From Oharaeibacter diazotrophicus (GTDB lineage Bacteria > Pseudomonadota > Alphaproteobacteria > Rhizobiales > Pleomorphomonadaceae): DNA of 64,000 nucleotides. The DNA lies in assembly GCF_004362745.1 (NCBI RefSeq), contig NZ_SNXY01000009.1:434001-498000 (forward strand). The letters are read 5' to 3'. Numbering within the stretch: position 1 is the stretch's first letter; the number at the start of each line of letters is the position of its first letter. The notes under the pieces are model-generated. The model did not search any database. It had not been told where the DNA came from and saw only the letters and a list, made by a program, of their open reading frames with translations. Positions 10,117 through 18,517 of the stretch are shown here, in pieces. The translations under genes and the position numbers were made by a program.

Positions 10117-10863
10117 ATGATCCAGCGCGCCCTCCTCCCCTTCCTCGCCGCGGCCGCCGTCGTCGTCGCGAGCGTCCCCGCCGCGGCCCAGTCCGGCCGC
10201 TACGTCACGCCGCCGCCAGTGCTGCTGTCGCCCAACCTGACCGAGCCGTGGGTGATGCAGCTCACCCCCGGCCGCACCCCGATCTACGCCGCGCCGTCGG
10301 AGCGCCGCACCACCCGGCGCGCCCCCGCGCCGGCGGTGGAGCCGGCGGTCGTGCAGCCGGCGACGATCACCGTCACGCCGCGCCCCGGCGCCGCGGTCGA
10401 CCCGCGCACCGTGCCGACCGATCCGGAGTACCTGCCCGCCGAGGTGAGCTACGACGGTCCGGAGAAGCCCGGCACCATCGTGATCGACACCCGCACCCGG
10501 CACCTCTACCTGGTCGAGACCGGCGGCACGGCCCGGCGCTACGGCGTCGGCGTCGGCAGGCCGGGCTTCGAGTGGGCCGGCGAGCACTCGATCACCCGCA
10601 AGGCCGAGTGGCCGGACTGGCATCCGCCGGCGGAGATGCGCCAGCGCCAGCCGCACCTGCCGGTGATGATGCCCGGCGGGCCGAAGAACCCGCTCGGGGC
10701 GCGGGCGATGTACCTCGGCTCCACGCTCTACCGCATCCACGGCACCGCCGAGCCGTGGACGATCGGCCACGCGGTGTCGTCGGGCTGCATCCGCATGCGC
10801 AACGAAGACGTGATGGACCTCTACGAACGTGTGAAGGTCGGAACCCGCGTCATCGTCTTGTGA
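10117..10863 (+). CDS. L,D-transpeptidase (YkuD family), secreted
   Basis: This 248-residue enzyme acts on periplasmic peptidoglycan, forming 3-3 cross-links or attaching proteins. A signal peptide (LLPFLAAAAVVVASVPAAAQ) is followed by a Pro-rich linker and a YkuD domain from about residue 115 (GTIVIDTRTRHLYLVE). The catalytic motif is HGTAEPWTIG...SSGCIRM with Cys224 as nucleophile. The ATG at 10117 gives the intact signal peptide. A second family member follows after 83 bp, so the two probably form an operon with partly redundant roles. Confidence 0.92.
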   Translation: MIQRALLPFLAAAAVVVASVPAAAQSGRYVTPPPVLLSPNLTEPWVMQLTPGRTPIYAAPSERRTTRRAPAPAVEPAVVQPATITVTPRPGAAVDPRTVPTDPEYLPAEVSYDGPEKPGTIVIDTRTRHLYLVETGGTARRYGVGVGRPGFEWAGEHSITRKAEWPDWHPPAEMRQRQPHLPVMMPGGPKNPLGARAMYLGSTLYRIHGTAEPWTIGHAVSSGCIRMRNEDVMDLYERVKVGTRVIVL

Positions 10864-10946
10864 GCGGGCGCGCGACCTGCGATCAATAGGCGGGCGGCTT
10901 CCTCCCGGCCGCCCGAATCGCCATTTCTCCTCAGTCCGGACTTCCG

Positions 10947-11639
10947 ATGCCCACCTCGTCGGCCCATTTCCCGCGTCGAGCCGTCGCCGCCACCTGTCTG
11001 GCGCTGCTCGTCGCGGCCTGCAATACGACCGCCCCGTCGACCCCCGTTTCCGCCCTCGTCGCCAAGGACCAGGCCGCCAAGGAGCCCTCGCCGCTCCCGT
11101 TCGGCCTCGGTTACGCGCCGGCGACCACCGTCAACGACCTCGACACCACGCTGACCGGCGTGCAGCTGCCGCCGGAGCCGTTCCGGCGTGCCGAAGTCGA
11201 GTTCAAGACCGACGAGGCGCCGGGCACCCTGGTGATCGACACCAAGGAGCATTTCCTCTACCTCGTCCTGCCCGACGGCAAGGCGATGCGCTACGGCGTC
11301 GGCGTCGGGCGCGAGGGCTTCGGTTGGAAGGGCGCGGTGCGCGTCGGCTCCAAGCAGGAGTGGCCGCGCTGGTTCCCGCCCAAGGAGATGATCGCCCGCG
11401 AGCGTGCCAAGGGCAAGATCCTCCAGGAGATGATGGAAGGCGGCCCGGGCAACCCGCTCGGCGCGCGTGCGCTCTATCTCTACGACGGCGAGAAGGACAC
11501 GCTGTTCCGCATCCACGGCACCGTCGAGCCGAACACGATCGGCCGCAACGTGTCGTCGGGCTGCATCCGCATGGCCAACCTCGACGTCATCGACCTCTAC
11601 GACCGCGTCCCGCTCGACGCCAAGGTCGTGGTGCGCTGA
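10947..11639 (+). CDS. L,D-transpeptidase (YkuD family), probable lipoprotein
   Basis: This 230-residue paralogue of the preceding protein shares GTLVIDTKEHFLYLV, YGVGVGREGF and HGTVEPNTIG...SSGCIRM, with Cys206 catalytic. Its N-terminus ends in a lipobox (LLVAAC), which predicts membrane anchoring, unlike the soluble neighbour. The two proteins are colinear over the whole catalytic domain, so a tandem duplication is the likely origin. A hairpin terminator follows. Confidence 0.92.
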   Translation: MPTSSAHFPRRAVAATCLALLVAACNTTAPSTPVSALVAKDQAAKEPSPLPFGLGYAPATTVNDLDTTLTGVQLPPEPFRRAEVEFKTDEAPGTLVIDTKEHFLYLVLPDGKAMRYGVGVGREGFGWKGAVRVGSKQEWPRWFPPKEMIARERAKGKILQEMMEGGPGNPLGARALYLYDGEKDTLFRIHGTVEPNTIGRNVSSGCIRMANLDVIDLYDRVPLDAKVVVR

Positions 11640-11671
11640 CCGACCCTCCGCCGGCGCGCGACGACACAGCG

Positions 11672-11700
11672 ACGGCCGCTCCGCGAGGGGCGGCCGTTTT
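11672..11700 (+). terminator. Rho-independent terminator of the L,D-transpeptidase pair
   Basis: An 11-bp stem with one G-T pair (ACGGCCGCTCC with GGGGCGGCCGT) ends in TTTT, 33 bp after the stop. Confidence 0.8.
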
Positions 11701-11725
11701 CGTTTCCGGGTCGAGCCCGCGCGGA

Positions 11726-12070
11726 TCAGAGCTCGTCGAGACGGCGGTGGTAGGCGTCCACCGTGCAGCCGCGCGGGTCGCCGCTCTTGCCGCAGCCGAG
11801 CAATTCGCGCCGCCAGCTCTTCTGGTTGGCGCGCATGACCGCGACGTCGTTGGCCGGGGCGAGCGCCAGCGCGCTGGCGAAGGCCTTGGCGAGGCGCACG
11901 TCGAGGTCGGCGAGTTCGTCGTCGGAGCAGATCAGCTTCTCGACGTCGCTCTTGGCACCGTCGCAGTCGAAGCTCGGCGTCGCCGCGGCGGCCCCGGCCG
12001 TCGCCGTGACGGCACCGACCGACGTCGTCAGCGCGAACAGCCCCGCCGCCAATGTCCCGCGCGCGCCCAT
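11726..12070 (-). CDS. LprI-like (DUF1311) secreted protein
   Basis: This 114-residue exported protein has a signal peptide and a lysozyme-inhibitor LprI-type domain. The pattern FDCDGAKSDVEKLICSD, LADLDVRLAKAF, QKSWRRELLGC and CTVDAYHRRLDEL matches PF07007, with four cysteines suited to two disulfides. The ATG at 12070 is chosen because GGAGGGA lies about 9 bases upstream; longer readings have no ribosome binding site. Family members include lysozyme inhibitors but many have no proven role. It stands convergent to the L,D-transpeptidase pair. Confidence 0.85.
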   Translation of the reverse strand: MGARGTLAAGLFALTTSVGAVTATAGAAAATPSFDCDGAKSDVEKLICSDDELADLDVRLAKAFASALALAPANDVAVMRANQKSWRRELLGCGKSGDPRGCTVDAYHRRLDEL

Positions 12071-12188
12071 GGACGCAGATCCCTCCGGCAATGAATGGGA
12101 CGCGGCTCCCACCGCCGCGCACGAATATGGGAGGTAATATTCGCGGCGGTTTCGCGGCACGTCCAGCCCGGATCCTTCAAATTCGACG

Positions 12189-13502
12189 TTACCGGGTCGC
12201 GATCTCCGCAGGGGCCGGTCCGCCGTGGGCCCAGTCCAACAGCTCGACCGTGTGCACCACTGGCACCGGGGCGGCGGCGCCGAGCTGGGTGATGCAACCG
12301 ATATTGCCGGTGGCGATCACGTCGGGTGCGACGCGGGCGACGTTGGCGAGCTTGCGGTCGCGCAGCCGGGTCGCGATTTCGGGCTGGAGGATGTTGTAGG
12401 TGCCGGCCGAGCCGCAGCAGAGGTGACCCTCGGGCACGTCGCGCACGGTGAAGCCGGCCCGGCGCAGGAGCGCCTTCGGCTCCTCGCGCACCCGCTGGCC
12501 GTGCTGCATGGAACAGGCCGAGTGGTAGGCGACCGTCAGCGGCGCCGGGGCCGTCACCGCCGGCAGCGCGAGGCCGGAGAGATACTCGGTGACGTCGCGG
12601 GCGAGCGCCGACACCCGCGCCGCCTTGGCGGCATAGGCGGGATCGCCGCGCAGCATGTGGCCGTAGTCCTTGATCGTGGTGCCGCAGCCGGACGCCGTCA
12701 CCAGGATGGCGTCCAGCCCGCCGTCCTCGATCACCGCCGTCCAGGCGTCGACGTTGCGGCGCACCGCCGTCAGCGCCACGGCCTCGCGGCCCATGTGGTG
12801 GGCGAGCGAGCCGCAGCAGCCTTCGCCCGGCGGCAGCACGACGGTGACGCCGAGCCGGCCGAGCAGGCGCACGGTCGCCTCGTTGATCTCGGGTCGGAGG
12901 CCCGGCTGGGCGCATCCGGTCAGCAGCGCGACCCGGCCGCGCGCCGGCACCGCGGCCGGGGCGATCGTGCGGCCCGGAACGAGCACGCTCGGCGCCGCCG
13001 CCTTGGCCGGTGCGAGCCGCAGCATGGCGGCGAGCCGGCGCCCGGTCGGCCCGAGCCGGTCCAGCAACGGCGCGAAGGGCTTGCCGAACAGGGCGAGCGC
13101 CAGCGCGGCGCGGAAGCGACTGCGGTCCGGCAGCATGGCCACCAGCAGCGCCCTGAGCAGGCGGTCCGGCAGCGGGCGGACGTAGGTCTCCTCGACGTGC
13201 GCGCGGGCGTGGTCGACGAGGTGCATGTAGTGCACGCCCGAGGGGCAGGTCGTCATGCAGGACAGGCACGACAGGCAGCGGTCGACATGCAGCACCGTCT
13301 CGGCGTCGGCCGGCCGGTCCGCCTCCAGCATCTCCTTGATCAGATAGATGCGCCCGCGCGGGCTGTCGAGTTCGTCGCCGAGCAGCACGAAGGTCGGACA
13401 GGTCGCGGTGCAGAAGCCGCAGTGGACGCAGGTGCGGAGGATCGATTCCGCCTCCGCGGTGTCCGGGTCGGCGAGCTGGGCGAGCGAGAAGTTCGTCTGC
13501 AT
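12189..13502 (-). CDS. glcF: Glycolate oxidase iron-sulfur subunit GlcF
   Basis: GlcF carries electrons from the GlcD/GlcE flavin subunits to the membrane during glycolate oxidation to glyoxylate. The 437-residue protein has two 4Fe-4S clusters near the N-terminus (CVHCGFCTATCP and CLSCLSCMTTCP) and two C-terminal CCG-type domains (GEGCCGSLAHHMGRE and EGHLCCGSAGTYNILQPE). It is the last gene of the glc operon. An unusual receiver-like gene, 11 bp upstream, separates it from glcE. Confidence 0.95.
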   Translation of the reverse strand: MQTNFSLAQLADPDTAEAESILRTCVHCGFCTATCPTFVLLGDELDSPRGRIYLIKEMLEADRPADAETVLHVDRCLSCLSCMTTCPSGVHYMHLVDHARAHVEETYVRPLPDRLLRALLVAMLPDRSRFRAALALALFGKPFAPLLDRLGPTGRRLAAMLRLAPAKAAAPSVLVPGRTIAPAAVPARGRVALLTGCAQPGLRPEINEATVRLLGRLGVTVVLPPGEGCCGSLAHHMGREAVALTAVRRNVDAWTAVIEDGGLDAILVTASGCGTTIKDYGHMLRGDPAYAAKAARVSALARDVTEYLSGLALPAVTAPAPLTVAYHSACSMQHGQRVREEPKALLRRAGFTVRDVPEGHLCCGSAGTYNILQPEIATRLRDRKLANVARVAPDVIATGNIGCITQLGAAAPVPVVHTVELLDWAHGGPAPAEIATR

Positions 13503-13513
13503 GGCTGCCGTCC

Positions 13514-14239
13514 CTATCCTTCGTCGACGAATTTCACCACGTCGACCCCCGACGTGGTCACCGCGGTCGCGCCGGCCGCGATCAGTTCGTTCCGCATGGC
13601 GTAGGCTCGCGCGGCCCCGAATATCAGAATCGGCGTGTCGATCTTCATCCGCCGAACCTCGGCCGCGAAGTCCCGTCCCGCCAACGGCCGATCCACACCA
13701 CGTTCGATCCGCCCGAGATCGGAGATGATCCGGTCGTAGCGTGCCTTCGCCAGTCTGTTCAAAGCGTCCTCGGTGCTCCGGGATATCTCCACGATGTGCC
13801 CCTCGGCGACAAAGCGCTCCACGAGAAAAGCGTTGTTGCCGGGCTCGTCGTCGACCCAGAGGATGCGTTTCGAGGATGCTTCGGCTTCTCGTGCAGGCGC
13901 CGGGAAAGGCAACACGATCTCTACCGATCCGTTGTCGTTGCCCTCGACGAAGTCGACCGTCTCCCCTTGCGGAGCGGCGACATCGTTCGATTTGCCCGCA
14001 ACCGCGGCTTCCAACTTCGCGAGCCGCGCCTGGAGATCCGAGATGTTCTCGCCGTTGTTCGCCGTGACCTGGGCAACCGAGAGCTTCTGGCCGGCGATCT
14101 CGATCTCCATGCGCCCGGACACCAGCAGCTTCTCGATCAGCGGCTTGAACTTCCAAACGACGAAGACGGCAAAGGCGACCCTGGCCAGTGGAGCCAGGGC
14201 CTCCAGGAGCTTCGCAATCGCTTCGACGTGACCGTCCAT
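13514..14239 (-). CDS. Membrane-anchored receiver-like protein inside the glc operon
   Basis: The 241-residue protein has one N-terminal membrane segment (ALAPLARVAFAVFVVWKFKP), then a predicted coiled coil (NISDLQARLAKLEAAV) and a C-terminal receiver-like domain from about residue 125. This domain has the acidic pair (ILWVDDEPGNN) and a central Asp (RIISDLGR), but the usual Thr/Ser and Lys positions appear replaced (ILIFGAARA, TTSGVDVV). No output domain is present. It lies between glcE and glcF with gaps of 39 and 11 bp, so it should be co-transcribed. Base use is less GC-rich than the flanking genes. Function is unknown. Confidence 0.8.
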   Translation of the reverse strand: MDGHVEAIAKLLEALAPLARVAFAVFVVWKFKPLIEKLLVSGRMEIEIAGQKLSVAQVTANNGENISDLQARLAKLEAAVAGKSNDVAAPQGETVDFVEGNDNGSVEIVLPFPAPAREAEASSKRILWVDDEPGNNAFLVERFVAEGHIVEISRSTEDALNRLAKARYDRIISDLGRIERGVDRPLAGRDFAAEVRRMKIDTPILIFGAARAYAMRNELIAAGATAVTTSGVDVVKFVDEG

Positions 14240-14278
14240 GGTGTTCCCTGCCCTTTCAGGGCGGTGCAATGCCCGGTG

Positions 14279-15463
14279 TCAGAAGTCCATCCGGCCGGGG
14301 TTGAGGATGCCGGCCGGGTCGAACTCGGCCTTGAGACGGCGGGCGAGCGCGGCGAGCGCGGCGGGCTGGGGCTCGAAGGGGGGGACGCGGAGGCGGAGGT
14401 CGGGCGCGCCGCGCAGCAGCGTGGCGTGGCCGCCGCCGGCCGCGGCGACCGCGGCGCGGACGCGGGCGGCGTGGGCGTCCGGGGCGGCGGGATCGACCGC
14501 GAGGAGGACGAGGCCGCCGGACCAGTCGTAGACGACCGTCGCCGCATCCGGCACGGCGGCGGCGATCGCGGGCCCCGCCGTCGGCGCCACCGAGACGCGC
14601 CAGAGCGGGTGGTCGCGGTTATCGGCGAAGAGCGCGCCGTCGCGCAAGGCGGCGAAGATGCGCGCGGTCTCGGCCGACCCCAGCCGCTCGGCGGTCCCGA
14701 ACGGCTTCAGCAGGCCGGCGAGGCGGCCGGCGCGCTCCTCGACCGACGGCGCGACGCCCTCGAGGCGGAGCAGCGTGACGGCGGCCGGGAACCCCAGCCG
14801 AGCCGCCGCCGGTGCCGGCAGGTGGCTCGCCGCGGAGACGTCGACCGGCGCGCCCATGGCCGCGGTCATCGCCGCGACCGCGCGCGCGTCGGAGAGGCCG
14901 GCGAGGAGCACCGTGGCCGCGGTCTCGGCCTTCGGCATCACCTTCAGCGTCACCTCGGTGAGGACCGCGAGCGTGCCGAAGGAGCCGGCGAGGCCCTTGG
15001 AGAGGTCGTAGCCGGTGACGTTCTTCACCACCTTGCCGCCGGCGCGGAAGATCTCGCCGCGCCCCGAGACGGCGGTGACGCCGAGCACGTGGTCGCGCAG
15101 CGCGCCGGCGCGGATCCGGCGCGGACCGGACAGGGCCGTCGCGACGAGGCCGCCGACCGTGCCGGCGCCGGCCTCGCCGTGGGCGAGCCCGGCGAGCGGC
15201 GGCTCGAAAGCGAGTTCCTGGCCGGCGGCGTCGACCGCCACGGCGATCTCGGCGAGCGGCGTACCGGCGCGGGCGGTCAGCACCAGTTCGGCCGGCTCGT
15301 AGGCGACGATGCCGGTGACGGCGGAGAGGTCGAGCGGGCGGTGTTCGACCGGCCGGCCGAGGCCGGCGCGGGTGCCGTGGCCGCGCGGGGCGATCGGGGT
15401 GCCGGACGCGGCGGCGTCGGCGACGACCGCGCGGACGTCCTCGTCGGTGACGGGCCTCTCCAT
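14279..15463 (-). CDS. glcE: Glycolate oxidase FAD-binding subunit GlcE
   Basis: GlcE is the second flavin subunit of the glycolate oxidase complex. The 394-residue protein has the FAD-binding type 4 fold: PRGHGTRAGLGRP near residue 27, GTVGGLVATALSGPRR near 105, and GGKVVKNVTGYDLSKGLAGSFG near 145, which is diagnostic of GlcE. The C-terminus, FDPAGILNPGRMDF, matches the family ending. The start overlaps the glcD stop by one base (TGATG), indicating tight coupling. Confidence 0.94.
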   Translation of the reverse strand: MERPVTDEDVRAVVADAAASGTPIAPRGHGTRAGLGRPVEHRPLDLSAVTGIVAYEPAELVLTARAGTPLAEIAVAVDAAGQELAFEPPLAGLAHGEAGAGTVGGLVATALSGPRRIRAGALRDHVLGVTAVSGRGEIFRAGGKVVKNVTGYDLSKGLAGSFGTLAVLTEVTLKVMPKAETAATVLLAGLSDARAVAAMTAAMGAPVDVSAASHLPAPAAARLGFPAAVTLLRLEGVAPSVEERAGRLAGLLKPFGTAERLGSAETARIFAALRDGALFADNRDHPLWRVSVAPTAGPAIAAAVPDAATVVYDWSGGLVLLAVDPAAPDAHAARVRAAVAAAGGGHATLLRGAPDLRLRVPPFEPQPAALAALARRLKAEFDPAGILNPGRMDF

Positions 15464-16956
15464 CAGAACCTCGGGATGTCGGGGAACGGCAGCCGGCCGC
15501 CGGAAACGTGCATGCGGCCAAGTTCGGCGCAGCGGTGGAGTTCGGGGAAGACCTTGCCGGGGTTGAGCAGGTGCTTCTCGTCGAAGGCGCACTTGACGCG
15601 GATCTGGTGGGCGAGGTCCGTCTCGGTGAACATCGCCGGCATCAGGTCGCGCTTCTCGATGCCGACGCCGTGCTCGCCGGTGAGCACGCCGCCGACCTCG
15701 ACGCAGAGCCGGAGGATGTCGGCGCCGAGTGCCTCGGCGGCCTCGAGTTCGCCGGGGGCGTTGGCGTCGTAGAGGATCAGGGGGTGCAGGTTGCCGTCGC
15801 CGGCGTGGAAGACGTTGGCGACGCGCAGGCCGTGCTTCACCGAGAGCTCGCGCATCCGCGCCAGCACCGTCGGCAGTTCGCGGCGCGGGATGGTGCCGTC
15901 CATGCAGTAGTAGTCCGGCGAAATCCGTCCGACCGCGGGGAAGGCGGCCTTGCGGCCGGCCCAGAAGGCCATGCGCTCGGCGTCCGAGGTCGAGACCCGG
16001 CAGTCGGTGGCGCCGCGCCCGCGCGCGATCGCCTCGACGCGCGCGAGGAGATGGTCGACCTCGACGGGCGGACCGTCGAGTTCCACGATCAGCAGCGCCT
16101 CGGCGTCGCGCGGGTAGCCGACGCGGACGAAATCCTCGGCGGCGTTGATCGCCGGCTTGTCCATCATCTCCATGCCGCCCGGGATGATGCCGGCGGCGAT
16201 GACGTCGGCCACGGTCAGGCCCGCAGCCTCGGCGCTGTCGAAGGCGACCAGCACGGCGCGCGCGGTCTCGGGCGCGCGCAGGATCCGCACCGTCACCTCG
16301 GTGACGACGCCGAGCAGGCCTTCCGAACCGACGATCAGCGCCAGGAGGTCGTAGCCCGGCGCGTCGAGATGGGCGCCGCCGATGCGCAGGACCTCGCCGG
16401 TCATCAGCACCATCTCGACGCCGAGCACGTTGTTGGTGGTCAGGCCGTATTTGAGGCAGTGCACGCCGCCGGAGTTCTCCGCGACGTTGCCGCCGATCGA
16501 GCAGGCGATCTGCGAGGAGGGATCGGGGGCGTAGTAGAAGCCCTCGTGCTCGACGGCGCGGGTGATGCCGAGGTTGGTCACGCCCGGCTCGACCACCGCG
16601 ACGCGGTTCTCGAAGTCGACCCGCTTGACCCGGTTGAAGCGCATCATCGACATCAGCACGCCGTCGGCGAGCGGCAGCGCCCCACCCGACAGCGACGTCC
16701 CCGCCCCGCGCGGCACCACCTTGACGTCGTGGGCGTGGCACCAGGCCAGCACCGCCGCGACCTGCTCGACGGTCTCGGGCAGCACCACCACCAGCGGTAC
16801 CGTCCTGTAGGCGGTCAGCCCGTCGGATTCGTAGGGCTTCATGCCGACCGCGCCGTCGATCGTGCCGTCCGGCACGATCCGCCGCATCGCCGCGACGATC
16901 TCACCACGACGCGCCAGCGTCCCGGCATCGGGTTCGGGCATCACGGGATGGGACAT
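15463..16956 (-). CDS. glcD: Glycolate oxidase subunit GlcD
   Basis: GlcD is the main FAD-linked catalytic subunit. The 497-residue protein has the FAD-binding PRGAGTSLSGGALPL motif near residue 80, PDPSSQIACSIGGNVAENSGG near 145, and the C-terminal HAGDGNLHPLILYD and LTGEHGVGIEKRDLM segments characteristic of GlcD and D-lactate dehydrogenases. Next to glcE and glcF the assignment is firm. It is the first gene of the operon; the 611-bp upstream region is full of repeats and lies between it and a divergent LysR gene. Confidence 0.95.
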   Translation of the reverse strand: MSHPVMPEPDAGTLARRGEIVAAMRRIVPDGTIDGAVGMKPYESDGLTAYRTVPLVVVLPETVEQVAAVLAWCHAHDVKVVPRGAGTSLSGGALPLADGVLMSMMRFNRVKRVDFENRVAVVEPGVTNLGITRAVEHEGFYYAPDPSSQIACSIGGNVAENSGGVHCLKYGLTTNNVLGVEMVLMTGEVLRIGGAHLDAPGYDLLALIVGSEGLLGVVTEVTVRILRAPETARAVLVAFDSAEAAGLTVADVIAAGIIPGGMEMMDKPAINAAEDFVRVGYPRDAEALLIVELDGPPVEVDHLLARVEAIARGRGATDCRVSTSDAERMAFWAGRKAAFPAVGRISPDYYCMDGTIPRRELPTVLARMRELSVKHGLRVANVFHAGDGNLHPLILYDANAPGELEAAEALGADILRLCVEVGGVLTGEHGVGIEKRDLMPAMFTETDLAHQIRVKCAFDEKHLLNPGKVFPELHRCAELGRMHVSGGRLPFPDIPRF

Positions 16957-16977
16957 GGGGGCCTCGGGGTTGGGGGC

Positions 16978-17506
16978 GGCAGTCGGGCGGTCAGGTTTCG
17001 GCAGTCGGCAGTAGGCAGTCGGCAGTCGGGAGGTCGCGGCGGTGGAGACGGCTCGCGCTCGCTTTGCAACGGGAGGACGGATCGATGGCGGCAGCGTTGC
17101 GCCACACGGGCGGCCCGCATCGGACCGTCGGCGCCCCGGCCCACCCCTCTCCCTGTCCCTGCCCCACAAGGGGGGAGGGGACGATGTGGAGATGTTCCGC
17201 GCAGCCGAAGGGCGGCCGGGCAGGGTCGGCCAGGGGCGAAGAACATGAGTCCGGGCAGAACGGCACACACCGACCGTCCCCCCCGTCCCCTCCCCGCTCG
17301 TGCGGGAGACGACGGAAGAGGCCCAACCGCGCTCGACGAAACGCCTCCGCCGGGCGCGCCTGCAAGCCACCCCCTCTCCCCGTCCCTCCCCCCTGGTGGG
17401 GGAGGGACGGGGAGAGGGGGCCACCGCCGCGACGCCCCTACTGCCCACTGCCCACTGCCTACTGCCGAAGCCCAACTGCCGACTGCCCACTGCCGACGCC
17501 CGACTT
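16978..17506. repeat. Composite repeat region with inverted heptamer arrays
   Basis: The glcD-lysR gap is bounded by 7-bp arrays in opposite orientation. The left one (16978-17032) is built of GGCAGTC/GGCAGTA units. The right one (17440-17506) has ten units in register, mostly ACTGCCC/ACTGCCG, with one AAGCCCA variant. Between them are GC-rich hairpins. The same plan recurs at 44299-44732. No gene is seen in the gap. Confidence 0.75.
17369..17420. repeat. Perfect 24-bp GC-rich hairpin
   Basis: A pyrimidine-rich 24-bp arm (17369-17392, core CTCTCCCCGTCCCTCCCC) is followed by a TGGT loop and an exact complementary arm (17397-17420). It lies about 150 bp before the LysR gene and would be a very stable RNA or cruciform structure. 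Confidence 0.75.
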
Positions 17507-17567
17507 CCTCCCCCCTTCCCCCGCCTGCCTGCCGCCGCCTAATCTCCCGTCGAACGGGAGAGTGGCC

Positions 17568-18503
17568 GTGCAGGACATCCAGGACCTCGCGATCTTCGCC
17601 AAGGTGGTGGCCACGGGGTCGATGTCGGCGGCGGGGCGGGCGCTGGGGTTGACGCCGGCGGTGGTGTCGAAGCGGATCCGGCGGCTCGAGGAGCGGCTCG
17701 GCACGCTGCTCCTGCAGCGCACCACCCGGCAGATCGCCCTCACCGAAGCGGGCCAGGGCTTCCACGAGCGCATCGTCCAGGTGCTGGCCTCGATCGAGGA
17801 GGCGGAGGCCTACGTGTCCCGGCGGTCGGCGATGGCGCAGGGCACGCTGAAGATCTCGGCGCCGACCACCTTCGGCCGGCTGCACGTCGCGCCGGTGCTC
17901 GGCGCCTTCCTCGAGAAGAACCGCGGCCTCAAGCTCAACCTCGTCCTCTCCGACGAGTTCGTCGACGTGGTCGGCGACGGCTTCGACCTCGCGATCCGGA
18001 TCGGCGCGCTCGCCGATTCCAGTCTCGTCGTCCGCCGGCTCGCGCCGAACCACCGCTTCCTGTGCGCCAGCCCGGCCTATCTCGCTCGCAACGGCGTGCC
18101 GCAGCGGCTGTCCGACCTCGAGACCCACGTCTGCCTCGCCGCCGCGCACCAGGATCCCTGGCGCCTCGAGGGGCCGGACGGCGAGGTCGCGGTCCATGCC
18201 AACGCGGCGGTGCAGACCAATTCCTCCGAGGTGGTGCGCGAGCTCTGCCTCTCCGGCGTCGGCATCGCTTTGCGCTCGACCTGGGACGTCGGGCCGGAGC
18301 TCTCGGCCGGCAAGCTGCAGGTGGTGCTGCCGCGCTACCGCGGCTCGCGCCACGTCGCCGTGCACGCTGTCTATCCGAGCCGGCGCTTCCTGCCGGCCAA
18401 GGTGCGGCTCTTCATCGACTATCTCGCCGGCCTCTACGGCCCGAAGCCCTACTGGGACGAGGGCCTCGAGGCGCTGACGGGCCGCGCCGAGGCGGCGGAG
18501 TGA
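17568..18503 (+). CDS. LysR-type transcriptional regulator divergent from glcDEF
   Basis: This 311-residue regulator has an N-terminal winged HTH (FAKVVATGSMSAAGRALGLTPAVVSKRIRRLE) and a substrate-binding domain (GTLKISAPTTFGRLHVAPVL, then FDLAIRIGALADSSLVVRRL). No ATG lies at the N-terminus. GTG at 17568 is chosen because GGGAG ends 7 bases before it; a GTG at 17562 is too close to that site. Divergence from glcD suggests control of glycolate oxidation, but the 600-bp repeat-filled spacer makes this only a guess. Confidence 0.88.
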   Translation: MQDIQDLAIFAKVVATGSMSAAGRALGLTPAVVSKRIRRLEERLGTLLLQRTTRQIALTEAGQGFHERIVQVLASIEEAEAYVSRRSAMAQGTLKISAPTTFGRLHVAPVLGAFLEKNRGLKLNLVLSDEFVDVVGDGFDLAIRIGALADSSLVVRRLAPNHRFLCASPAYLARNGVPQRLSDLETHVCLAAAHQDPWRLEGPDGEVAVHANAAVQTNSSEVVRELCLSGVGIALRSTWDVGPELSAGKLQVVLPRYRGSRHVAVHAVYPSRRFLPAKVRLFIDYLAGLYGPKPYWDEGLEALTGRAEAAE

Positions 18504-18517
18504 GCCGCGCGCGGGCG

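Noticed and set aside
12189..17490. Long minus-strand open frames running through glcF, the receiver gene, glcE and glcD as if they were fusions
   Set aside because: They arise from GC-rich codon structure. Family N-termini, ribosome binding sites and stop/start overlaps place separate genes.
17440..17506. Heptamer arrays as a CRISPR array
   Set aside because: Units are 7 bp with no spacers and no cas genes.
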